Below, piece by piece: positions 31,159-38,580 of a stretch of DNA of 64,000 nucleotides. Positions within the stretch are counted from its first letter, which is position 1. Every line of letters begins with the position of its first letter. This DNA comes from Dermabacter sp. p3-SID358. GTDB lineage: Bacteria; Actinomycetota; Actinomycetes; Actinomycetales; Dermabacteraceae. Both the position numbers and the translations under genes were made by a program. The stretch lies in NCBI RefSeq assembly GCF_025147465.1, contig NZ_JALXOZ010000001.1, positions 62,001 to 126,000 of the forward strand, read 5' to 3'. Below the pieces are notes generated by a model. The model worked only from the letters and a program-made list of their open reading frames with translations, searched no databases and was not told where the DNA came from.

Positions 31159-31190
31159 CGCTCACACCCACAACCTATCGGGAGGCTCCC

Positions 31191-32018
31191 ATGACAAACA
31201 TCGCCGAGGTTACCTCTTTCCTCGAAGGCCTCTACCCGCTTGAGTGGGCAGAGGATTGGGATCGCGTGGGTCTCGTACTCGGCGACCCCACCTGGGACGT
31301 CGCTCGGCTTCGCCTCGCCGTAGATCCGACGGTTGCCGAAGCCCACGAGACTGCGAAGAATCCGGGGACCCTTCTCATCACCCACCACCCGCTGCTGCTC
31401 AGAGGCGCGAACTTTCTTCCCGCAACGAGCGGCAAAGGTGCGGTCGCAACAGCGCTTCTTCGCTCGCAGGGCGGCCTCTGGTGCGGGCACACGAACAGCG
31501 ATCGGTCCCGCAACGGAACGGTGGGCGCGTGGATCGAGCTTCTCGGTCTACAAGGGGCGAAGCCTCTCGCTCCCGGCGAGCCTCAGGAAGGCGAGTCCTT
31601 CTTTGGGCTTGGCGCCGTCGGCGAACTTCGTGAGCCCTCGACGGTTGGCGAGGTTGCGCGCCTCATTGCTCGAGCAGTGCCCGCGACAGCGCAAGGCGTG
31701 CTTCACACGGGCGAAGCCGCGCGCGAGGTAGGGCGAATTGCCGTGTGCCCCGGGGCGGGAGACTCGTTCCTCGAGACCGCAACGCAAGCCAACGCGGACC
31801 TCTATATCACGTCCGATCTTCGCCACCACCCGGCGCTCGAGCACCTCGAATCGAAAGCCGATCACGCCCGCGTACCCGCGCTCATCGATCTCCCGCATTA
31901 TGCAAGCGAATCGCTCTACCTGCCGCATCTCGGGGAAATTCTCCGGGAAGAGTTCCCCGAGCTCGAGGTTGAGGTATCTGAAATCTCGAGCGACCCGTTC
32001 ACGGGAGCTGCGCGATGA
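31191..32018 (+). CDS. Nif3-like dinuclear metal-binding protein
   Basis: The 275-residue protein belongs to the Nif3/YbgI (DUF34) family. WAEDWDRVGLVLGDP, TLLITHHPLLLRG with metal-binding histidines, and WCGHTNSDRS are typical. The family has been linked to GTP cyclohydrolase I-like activity, but its role is unsettled. The ATG has GGGAGG upstream. Its stop overlaps the next gene by four bases, so the suf transcript probably continues through it. Confidence 0.88.
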   Translation: MTNIAEVTSFLEGLYPLEWAEDWDRVGLVLGDPTWDVARLRLAVDPTVAEAHETAKNPGTLLITHHPLLLRGANFLPATSGKGAVATALLRSQGGLWCGHTNSDRSRNGTVGAWIELLGLQGAKPLAPGEPQEGESFFGLGAVGELREPSTVGEVARLIARAVPATAQGVLHTGEAAREVGRIAVCPGAGDSFLETATQANADLYITSDLRHHPALEHLESKADHARVPALIDLPHYASESLYLPHLGEILREEFPELEVEVSEISSDPFTGAAR

Positions 32019-33061
32019 AACCTCTCGTCAAGCCGATGCCCGTGCGCGAGGGCGATAAGATCGCCGTGCTCTCTCCCGCGTGGGCCGCGCCCGCGTATTT
32101 CCCGGCCATCCACGAGCAGGCCATGCGCAGGCTCGAAGAGTTCTTCCATGTCGAAGTCGTCGAGTACCCCACGACTCGCGCGCTTGGGGCAAGCCCCGAG
32201 GAGCGTGCACGCGACGTGAACGCGGCTCTCGCCGATCCCGAGATTCGCGCGCTCATGTCGACGATCGGCGGTGACGACCAGATACGGATTCTCCGTTACC
32301 TCGATCCAGATCTTCCTCTCGCCGATCCAAAGCCCTTTTTCGGCTATAGCGATAACACCAATCTCCACTCGTGGCTTTTCGCGCACGGGCTTGCAAGCTT
32401 CTATGGCGGCTCGAGCATGGTGCATCTCGGAAGTGGTCCGACGGTGGATTCCGAACACGTCACCTCACTTCGCGCGGCGCTCACGGGCACGGGGGATATG
32501 ACGTATGCGCTCCCGGCGGATAGCCAAGACTACGGGTACGACTGGAGTGAGGACCGTGCCCTCACGGAAGCCTCCCCTCGTGAAGCGGCGGTTCCGTTCG
32601 AGTTTTACGGCCGAAAGACCCGAGTGCGTGGCCGCACGTGGGGTGGCTGCCTCGAGGTACTCGACCAGCTCGCCTGGGCTCATCGCTTGCCGGATCCCGT
32701 CGATCTCGAAGACGCAATTCTCATCTTCGAAACCTCAGAATTTCTTCCTCCCGCCGATATCGTGGGCCGCTGGATCCGCGGTATGGGGGAGAGGGGCTAC
32801 CTTGAGGCTGCCGCAGGCGTACTCGTGGCTCGACCTCTCGTTGACGATCGCGACAATCCCGCACCTGAGAATGTGCGCGCGGCCCGCCGCGCGGCCCAAC
32901 GTGACTATGTGCTCGCCGAACTCACACGCTACGCCCCCGACATGCCCGTGTGTTTTGGCCTTCCCTTCGGCCACACTCGCCCTCAGTACGTGATCCCCTA
33001 TGGCGGCGAGATCACGCTCGACACCGAGCGCGAGACCATTACAGGCCACTACGGCTCGTAG
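32015..33061 (+). CDS. S66-family LD-carboxypeptidase or MccF-like peptidase
   Basis: The 348-residue protein is of the peptidase family S66, which trims muropeptides (LdcA) or hydrolyses microcin-type nucleotide peptides (MccF). The nucleophile serine is in FFGYSDNTNLHSW and the N-terminal GDKIAVLSPAWAA is family-like. The later glutamate and histidine region (ILIFETSE and FGHTRPQYVIPYG) fits the catalytic triad. The closer match to MccF-type members is an impression only. Confidence 0.82.
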   Translation: MKPLVKPMPVREGDKIAVLSPAWAAPAYFPAIHEQAMRRLEEFFHVEVVEYPTTRALGASPEERARDVNAALADPEIRALMSTIGGDDQIRILRYLDPDLPLADPKPFFGYSDNTNLHSWLFAHGLASFYGGSSMVHLGSGPTVDSEHVTSLRAALTGTGDMTYALPADSQDYGYDWSEDRALTEASPREAAVPFEFYGRKTRVRGRTWGGCLEVLDQLAWAHRLPDPVDLEDAILIFETSEFLPPADIVGRWIRGMGERGYLEAAAGVLVARPLVDDRDNPAPENVRAARRAAQRDYVLAELTRYAPDMPVCFGLPFGHTRPQYVIPYGGEITLDTERETITGHYGS

Positions 33062-33064
33062 GGC

Positions 33065-33835
33065 CTAGCGGCGTTCCCAATCGTCGATCACGGTGAGGAC
33101 CGAACGGGACTTCCCCGAGGTGAGTTCAAAGCCGAGGGAGTCCCCGAGCGATTCTTCGAGGATGGCGAGCACATCACGGGCGGTCTCAGCGGGAGCACTC
33201 GCCTCGCCGAGGGCATGAGCCACGAGCCCCCGGTAACGCTTCGCATCATGGCTAATCACGCGTCGCTTACCGTCGCGCACCGCCACGGGGGAGACCTCGA
33301 GCACCTGGGAGCCCTTGAGCGGCATCATCGTGCGATACGCGCCAGAGCGACAATCAACAACGACCTCACCGCTTCGCTCGATGTCGCGGGCGATGCTCTT
33401 GAGGTGTGGCTTCCACCACGGTGCGACCTTTCCAAGGCCATCGACTTCGCTTCCCGCCGAAAGCCTGTATGCCGGAATCAGATCAGCCTGGCTGTCAACG
33501 AGCCCAAAAAGCGCGGAGGCAATGAGGAGCCTGCAACCGTCGGAAGCCTTAACCTTCCCGAGCGCATCGAAAAGCACCCCGGAGTACACCTCAAGCGGAG
33601 GCGCGACAGGTTCGCTCATGATCTGTGCCATGCGCTCGCGAAGCTCCGGCTGCGAAGCGGGAATCTTGAGCTTCCCCATGGCGTGTTCGCCCCGGGCTGT
33701 TCGGGAAGCCGCCTCGATCAGCGTTCGACGAGCACTCGTCAGTTCGGGAAACGCCATCGACGAAAGCTCAACCGACGGCGCCTCACGATCGAGCGGACGC
33801 GTTTTTGTTTCAGAAGGTGGTAAGAGGATTAACAT
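33065..33835 (-). CDS. yaaA: YaaA/DUF328 family peroxide-stress protein
   Basis: The 256-residue protein starts MLILLPPSETKTRP and contains VYSGVLFDALG and VDCRSGAYRTMMPLKGS, diagnostic for YaaA. In E. coli YaaA lowers free iron during peroxide stress and binds DNA. The ATG has AGGAG nine bases upstream. It converges on the LD-carboxypeptidase gene with a three-base gap. Confidence 0.88.
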   Translation of the reverse strand: MLILLPPSETKTRPLDREAPSVELSSMAFPELTSARRTLIEAASRTARGEHAMGKLKIPASQPELRERMAQIMSEPVAPPLEVYSGVLFDALGKVKASDGCRLLIASALFGLVDSQADLIPAYRLSAGSEVDGLGKVAPWWKPHLKSIARDIERSGEVVVDCRSGAYRTMMPLKGSQVLEVSPVAVRDGKRRVISHDAKRYRGLVAHALGEASAPAETARDVLAILEESLGDSLGFELTSGKSRSVLTVIDDWERR

Positions 33836-33867
33836 CTTGCGCGCGCTCCTATCGATCGGCAGTGGAG

Positions 33868-33873
33868 TAAAAT
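33868..33873 (+). promoter_or_regulatory. Putative -10 box of rnpB
   Basis: TAAAAT lies about eight bases before the inferred 5' end of the RNase P RNA. No clear -35 box is present at 17 bases. Confidence 0.5.
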
Positions 33874-33881
33874 CGGGCGTT

Positions 33882-34221
33882 GGACCAGTCAGCCGGACAG
33901 TCGCGAGGTTAGCCCTCGAGGAAAGTCCGGGCTCCTCCTGGCACGGTGGTGGGTAACACCCACCCGGAGTGATCCGCGGGCCAGTGCCACAGAAAGCAAA
34001 CCGCCTGCTATGGCAGGTAAGGGTGAAAGGGTGGTGTAAGAGACCACCGCGGCCCCAGTGATGGGGGCGGCACGGTAAACCCCACCGGGAGCAAGGTCAT
34101 GCAGGAGGCGTCAAGGCTGCCAGGCCAAGTCTCCGGGTAGGCCGCTCGAGGTCACCGGTAACGGTGATCCTAGATAGATGACTGTCGAAACAGAACCCGG
34201 CTTATAGGCTGGCTGGTCCGC
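33882..34221 (+). ncRNA. rnpB: RNase P RNA, bacterial type A
   Basis: This is the catalytic RNA that removes 5' leaders from tRNA precursors. The conserved blocks appear in order: GAGGAAAGTCCGGGCT, ACAGAAAGCAAACCGC, GGTAAGGGTGAAAGGGTG, GCACGGTAAACCCC and ACAGAACCCGGCTTATAGGC. The 5' end GGACCAGTCAGCC pairs with the 3' end GGCTGGCTGGTCC to form helix P1, which sets the boundaries to within a few bases. Confidence 0.96.
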
Positions 34222-34241
34222 GCCCGTGGCGCCCCTCAGGA

Positions 34242-35093
34242 TCAGGCCTCTTCGACTGACTCGGCAGCGAGATCGGCTGCCGAACCATTCTTCTTATCCT
34301 TCTTGGCCTTCTTTTCGCCCTTGTCTTTCTTTACCTCGAGCTTGCGCTCGGCGTGGGCAAGAGCAGCGGCACCGATAATGCCGGCTTCATTGCGAAGTTT
34401 TGCGGGCACGATCTCGGTGTTGAGATCGAGGAAGTGCAAGAACTTCTTCGAATCCTTCGACACGCCACCACCCACGATGAAGAGATCGGGGGAGAAGAGG
34501 AACTCTACGTGCGAATAAAACACTTGGAGACGTTCCTTCGCCCACTCTTCGTAGCTGATGCCGAGCTTTTCAAACACTGAACTCGCGGCGAACTTCTCAA
34601 TGCTTTCGCCCTCGTGGTTGAGGTGCCCGAGCTCCGAGTTCGGGATGAGCTTGCCGTCAATAAACATTGCCGAACCAATGCCCGTGCCGAGCGTGGTCAT
34701 GATGACGAGGCCCGACTTATCCTTACCGGTGCCGAACTCCATTTCGGCGATACCTGCGGCATCAGCGTCATTCACCACGAAAACCGAATGGCCGGTGGCT
34801 TCCGTGAGAAGCTCGTCCACGTTCACGCCAATCCACGAATCATCCACGTTAGCTGCCGATTGTGCGACGCCGTGTTGGATGATCGCGGGGAACGTGACTC
34901 CCACGGGCATGTCGGCGGGAACATCGAAGGAATCGATGAGATCCTTGACGGTCTTGGCGACCGCTTCCGGGGTCGCGGGCTGCGGCGTGGGAATGCGCAC
35001 GCGCTTGGCCGCGAGTTCACCCTTCTTAAGGTTGACGGGAGCGCCTTTGATGCCGCTTCCGCCGATGTCGATTCCGAATGCTTCCTTAGCCAT
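34242..35093 (-). CDS. ppgK: Polyphosphate glucokinase
   Basis: PpgK phosphorylates glucose using inorganic polyphosphate (and often ATP). The 283-residue ROK-type kinase has FGIDIGGSGIKGA at the N-terminus, the catalytic aspartate in VVNDADAAGIAE, TTLGTGIGSAMF, and a His-containing LGHLNHEGES. The ATG at 35093 is preceded by AAGGAG at about 12 bases. The last 30 residues form a lysine-rich tail (KKDKGEKKAKKDKK) not expected in most PpgK proteins; it might bind polyphosphate. Confidence 0.93.
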   Translation of the reverse strand: MAKEAFGIDIGGSGIKGAPVNLKKGELAAKRVRIPTPQPATPEAVAKTVKDLIDSFDVPADMPVGVTFPAIIQHGVAQSAANVDDSWIGVNVDELLTEATGHSVFVVNDADAAGIAEMEFGTGKDKSGLVIMTTLGTGIGSAMFIDGKLIPNSELGHLNHEGESIEKFAASSVFEKLGISYEEWAKERLQVFYSHVEFLFSPDLFIVGGGVSKDSKKFLHFLDLNTEIVPAKLRNEAGIIGAAALAHAERKLEVKKDKGEKKAKKDKKNGSAADLAAESVEEA

Positions 35094-35133
35094 GGTGAAA
35101 TGCTTCTCCTTGCGAGTGACAACGTCGTTTATT

Positions 35134-36039
35134 CTACGCGGAAATGTCGGCGTCCGGATCGGTGAGGGTCTCGTATCCGTCCTCCGTGATGAGGAACGTG
35201 TGCTCAAACTGTGCCGTATAGCCCTTATCGCGAGTCGTGATCGTCCAACCATCGTCCCATTGGTCCCACGCGCGGGTTCCAAGCGTCACCATCGGTTCGA
35301 CCGTGAAAATCATGTTGGGTTCAATGATGTCGTCGTAGTGGGGCGCAGAATCGTAGTGCGGGATGATGAGACCGTTGTGAAATCCTTCAGCAACGCCGTG
35401 CCCCGTAAAGTCGCGGACCGAGTCATACCCAAAGCGCCCCACGAACTTCTCGATGACGCGGCCCACAACATTGACCTCGCGGCCCACCTTCGCGGCGCGG
35501 ATCCCGCGGAACATCGCCTCTTCTGTACGCTCGATGAGCTCGGCGGCCTCCGGGGCCACCTCGCCGATCGGGAACGTCGCGTTCGTGTCGCCGTGAACGC
35601 CGTCGAGATAGGCGGTCACATCGACGTTGAGAATGTCGCCCTCCTCCATGACGGTTGAATCGGGGATGCCGTGGCACACGACCTCGTTCAGGCTTGTGCA
35701 GCATGACTTCGGAAAGCTCAAGTACCCAAGAGTCGAGGGGTACGCGCCGTGATCGAGGATGACCTCATGGACGAGGGCGTCAATCTCGTCGGTCGTGACA
35801 CCGGGCTTCGCTGCCTTGCCAGCTTCACGAAGTGCAATGGCGGCAATCTTTGAGGCGCGGCGCACGCGCTCGATCACGTCGGGTGTTTGGACGAAAGGCC
35901 CGCAATTATCGGATTTCGCTTCATCTTTGAAGGCGTACTCGGGCCTCTCAATCGACGAGGGGACCTCTCGAAGCGGGCTGATTGTGCCGGGCTCAAGCAC
36001 GGCACGGTTTTCGGGGCGAAGCCATTGGTCTACAGTCAT
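35134..36039 (-). CDS. map: Methionine aminopeptidase, type I
   Basis: Map removes the initiator methionine. The 301-residue protein has an N-terminal extension with IERPEYAF and then the pita-bread fold. Metal ligands are in [27 protein letters not shown], and [10 protein letters not shown] with a terminal EHTFLIT. The ATG at 36039 is favoured by family length and by GAGACT seven bases upstream as a possible -10 of a leaderless message; an ATG at 36093 is also in frame. Confidence 0.93.
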   Translation of the reverse strand: MTVDQWLRPENRAVLEPGTISPLREVPSSIERPEYAFKDEAKSDNCGPFVQTPDVIERVRRASKIAAIALREAGKAAKPGVTTDEIDALVHEVILDHGAYPSTLGYLSFPKSCCTSLNEVVCHGIPDSTVMEEGDILNVDVTAYLDGVHGDTNATFPIGEVAPEAAELIERTEEAMFRGIRAAKVGREVNVVGRVIEKFVGRFGYDSVRDFTGHGVAEGFHNGLIIPHYDSAPHYDDIIEPNMIFTVEPMVTLGTRAWDQWDDGWTITTRDKGYTAQFEHTFLITEDGYETLTDPDADISA

Positions 36040-36091
36040 GACTACCAGTCTCGCAGGTTCTTCTGGAAATCGAGTAACGAAAGGCCGCGCC

Positions 36092-36301
36092 ATGAGCGAG
36101 TTCTACTACAACACCAGAACGGGCCAGGTCGAAGAGGGCAACCAGAGCCCCGCGATCGAACTCATGGGCCCCTTTGCCACGCGAGCCGAGGCACAAAACG
36201 CGCTCGACAACGCTGAGGCGCGCAACGAGCAATGGGATGAAGCGACCGAGGAGTGGAACGAGTACTACAGAGACGACGAGCTTGAAGGCGACGAGGCGTA
36301 G
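36092..36301 (+). CDS. Small acidic SPOR-like protein
   Basis: The 69-residue protein ([16 protein letters not shown], then [20 protein letters not shown]) resembles short actinobacterial proteins annotated as SPOR-domain-like. It has no signal or membrane segment, and the C-terminus is very acidic. The ATG has AAAGG seven bases upstream. It is divergent from map and convergent with panB. Function is unknown. Confidence 0.7.
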   Translation: MSEFYYNTRTGQVEEGNQSPAIELMGPFATRAEAQNALDNAEARNEQWDEATEEWNEYYRDDELEGDEA

Positions 36302-36324
36302 GTAGCGCTCGATCGCCTACCTCA

Positions 36325-37137
36325 CTACTTCTCGAATGTGTGCTCGCGGGCCGGAAACTCGCGCGCGCGAACAGCATCGCCGTAGGCGCTTGCCGCTCGC
36401 GTGAGCTCCGAGCGGAGGTCGGCAAAAGCCTTCACGAAGCGAGGCTCGAAGCCGCTGAGCCCTGCCATGTCCTGCCACACGAGTACCTGCCCGTCGCATT
36501 CCACGCCCGCACCAATGCCGATCGTAGGAATTTCGAGCGCCTCCGTCACGCGAGCGGCGAGTGGGGCGGGGACGAGCTCAAGCACGACGGCGAAGGCGCC
36601 CGCGTTTTGCAGAGCGACGGCGTCGGCGAAGAGAGCGTCGGCCTTCTCCCCGCGTCCTTGAACTTTGAAGCCACCGAGCTGGTTGACCGATTGCGGCGTG
36701 AACCCCAGGTGCCCGCACACGGGAATGCCCGCGCGCACGAGAGCTTCCACCTGAGGAAGAATCTCACGGCCCCCTTCGAGCTTGACCGCATGCGCGCCTG
36801 CTTGCATGAGCTCGACGCCGTGGCGCACCGCGTCCTCGGCGCTCACCTGATAGGTGCCGAACGCGAGATCGGCGAGCACAAGCGGACGCTCACATGAGCG
36901 AGCGACGGCGCCCGTGAAGCGCACGATGTCCTCGTGTTTCGTGTACACGGTGGAGTCGTAGCCGAGCACGGTGTTACCCGCCGAATCGCCCACGAGAAGC
37001 ACGTCGATCCCCGCCTCGTCGAAGATGCGGGCGCTCAACGTGTCGTAGCTCGTGAGCATCGTAATTGCCCGCCCCTCCTCTTTGAAGTCGCGAAGGGTGT
37101 GGGTACGGACCTTGCGCGGAGTTGCGCTCTCGCTCAC
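36325..37137 (-). CDS. panB: 3-methyl-2-oxobutanoate hydroxymethyltransferase
   Basis: PanB makes ketopantoate, the first step to pantothenate and hence CoA and ACP cofactor. The 270-residue TIM-barrel enzyme has ITMLTSYDTLSARIFDEAGID, LLVGDSAGNTVLGYDST, VKLEGG and VCGHLGFTPQSV (in pieces). The GTG at 37137 has AAAGGA six bases upstream. The ATG at 37152, five codons earlier, has none, so GTG is chosen. Confidence 0.94.
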   Translation of the reverse strand: MSESATPRKVRTHTLRDFKEEGRAITMLTSYDTLSARIFDEAGIDVLLVGDSAGNTVLGYDSTVYTKHEDIVRFTGAVARSCERPLVLADLAFGTYQVSAEDAVRHGVELMQAGAHAVKLEGGREILPQVEALVRAGIPVCGHLGFTPQSVNQLGGFKVQGRGEKADALFADAVALQNAGAFAVVLELVPAPLAARVTEALEIPTIGIGAGVECDGQVLVWQDMAGLSGFEPRFVKAFADLRSELTRAASAYGDAVRAREFPAREHTFEK

Positions 37138-37240
37138 GGGGATTCCTTTCATGCGTGCCAAGTGCGGCGCGTGCGCTTCCAGCGTATCGGGCCTTGCGGG
37201 GGACTTCAGGGGTATGGCGAGCGTGGGGCACAATTGGTGT

Positions 37241-38572
37241 ATGGAACGCCACCAGGATTCAGTGCTCAGGCAGGTCGAAGAGCAGGGGATTGACTACATC
37301 CGCCTGTGGTTTAGCGATGTTGTGGGACGCCTCAAATCGGTGGTGATTTCACCGCATGATCTCGACAAGGCGTTTGACGAGGGCATCGGCATCGATGGAA
37401 GCGCGATTGAAGGGCTCACGCGCTCGTACGAATCCGATATGCTCCTTCGCCCCGATCCGGCGACATTCCGCGTCATGGGTGCGCCCCGTGGCGGGGAGAC
37501 CGGAGTGATGATCTGCGACGTGTACACCCCCGACTCTGAGCCGGCGGCATCGGACCCGCGTCGCGTGCTTCGCGACGCCCTCGCGCGTGCTGAGGCGAAA
37601 GGACTGGAGTTTCTCACCCATCCGGAGGTGGAGTTTTACCTTTTCGATCGACGTTACGAACCGGGCGTTCCCCTCGAGCCCGTCGACGAGGGCGGCTATT
37701 TCGACTACGTCCAGCGAGTCGACGGCAGCCGTTTTCGCCGCGAGGCGATGCAGGAACTCGAGCGCATGAACATTCACGTCGAGTACTCCCATCACGAGGG
37801 CGGCCCGGGGCAGAACGAGATCGACCTTCGCTACGCGGACGCGCTCACGACCGCCGACAACCTGCTCACCTTGCGCGCCGTCGTCAAGGGAATCGCCCTT
37901 GCCGAGGGCAAGTTTGCGAGTTTCATGCCGAAGCCCATGATCGAACATCCAGGCAACGGTATGCACACTCATCTTTCCCTCTTCCAGAACGGCACGAACA
38001 TTTTCCACGAACCGGGAGCCGAGTATGGACTTTCACGTACCGCGCGGCACTTCATCGCGGGACTCCTCGTGCACGCGCGCGAGTACTCGATCCTCACGAA
38101 CCAGTTCGTGAATTCCTACAAGCGCCTGTGGGGCGAGCAAGAAGCCCCAAGCTACATCGTGTGGGGTCACAACAATCGAAGTGCCCTCGTTCGCGTGCCA
38201 TTCCATAAACCCACGAAGGGCACGAGCTCGCGCGTGGAGTTTCGCGGTCTCGATTCGGCGGCGAATCCCTACCTCGCTTTCGCAGCGCTTCTCGGCGCAG
38301 GTCTTAAGGGCATCGAGGAGGAGTACCCGCTTCCCGAGGGTGCGGAAGACACGGTGTGGGAGCTTACCGAGCGCGAGCGTCAGGCGATGGGGATCGAGCC
38401 ACTTCCCTCAGACCTCGTGCGGGCGATCGAGAGCTTCGAACATTCAGAACTCATGGCGGACATTCTTGGCGAGCAAGTCTTCGAGTACATCCTCCGAGAC
38501 AAGCGGCGAGAGTGGGAAGGCTATCGCCGCCAGGTGACCGAGGCAGAGCTTCGCGCAACCTTCGACATCTGA
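37241..38572 (+). CDS. glnA2: Glutamine synthetase, GlnA2-type
   Basis: This 443-residue type I glutamine synthetase has the beta-Grasp domain with WFSDVVGRLKSV, the catalytic blocks VEFYLFD, GPGQNEIDLRYADAL and NGMHTHLSLF, and YKRLWG. It lacks the longer C-terminal part that holds the adenylylation tyrosine loop of GlnA1. It matches GlnA2 of mycobacteria, a secondary enzyme for glutamine or D-glutamine supply. No ribosome site precedes the ATG, and CACAAT six bases upstream suggests a leaderless message. glnE follows after eight bases. Confidence 0.9.
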   Translation: MERHQDSVLRQVEEQGIDYIRLWFSDVVGRLKSVVISPHDLDKAFDEGIGIDGSAIEGLTRSYESDMLLRPDPATFRVMGAPRGGETGVMICDVYTPDSEPAASDPRRVLRDALARAEAKGLEFLTHPEVEFYLFDRRYEPGVPLEPVDEGGYFDYVQRVDGSRFRREAMQELERMNIHVEYSHHEGGPGQNEIDLRYADALTTADNLLTLRAVVKGIALAEGKFASFMPKPMIEHPGNGMHTHLSLFQNGTNIFHEPGAEYGLSRTARHFIAGLLVHAREYSILTNQFVNSYKRLWGEQEAPSYIVWGHNNRSALVRVPFHKPTKGTSSRVEFRGLDSAANPYLAFAALLGAGLKGIEEEYPLPEGAEDTVWELTERERQAMGIEPLPSDLVRAIESFEHSELMADILGEQVFEYILRDKRREWEGYRRQVTEAELRATFDI

Positions 38573-38580
38573 GGAACTGC

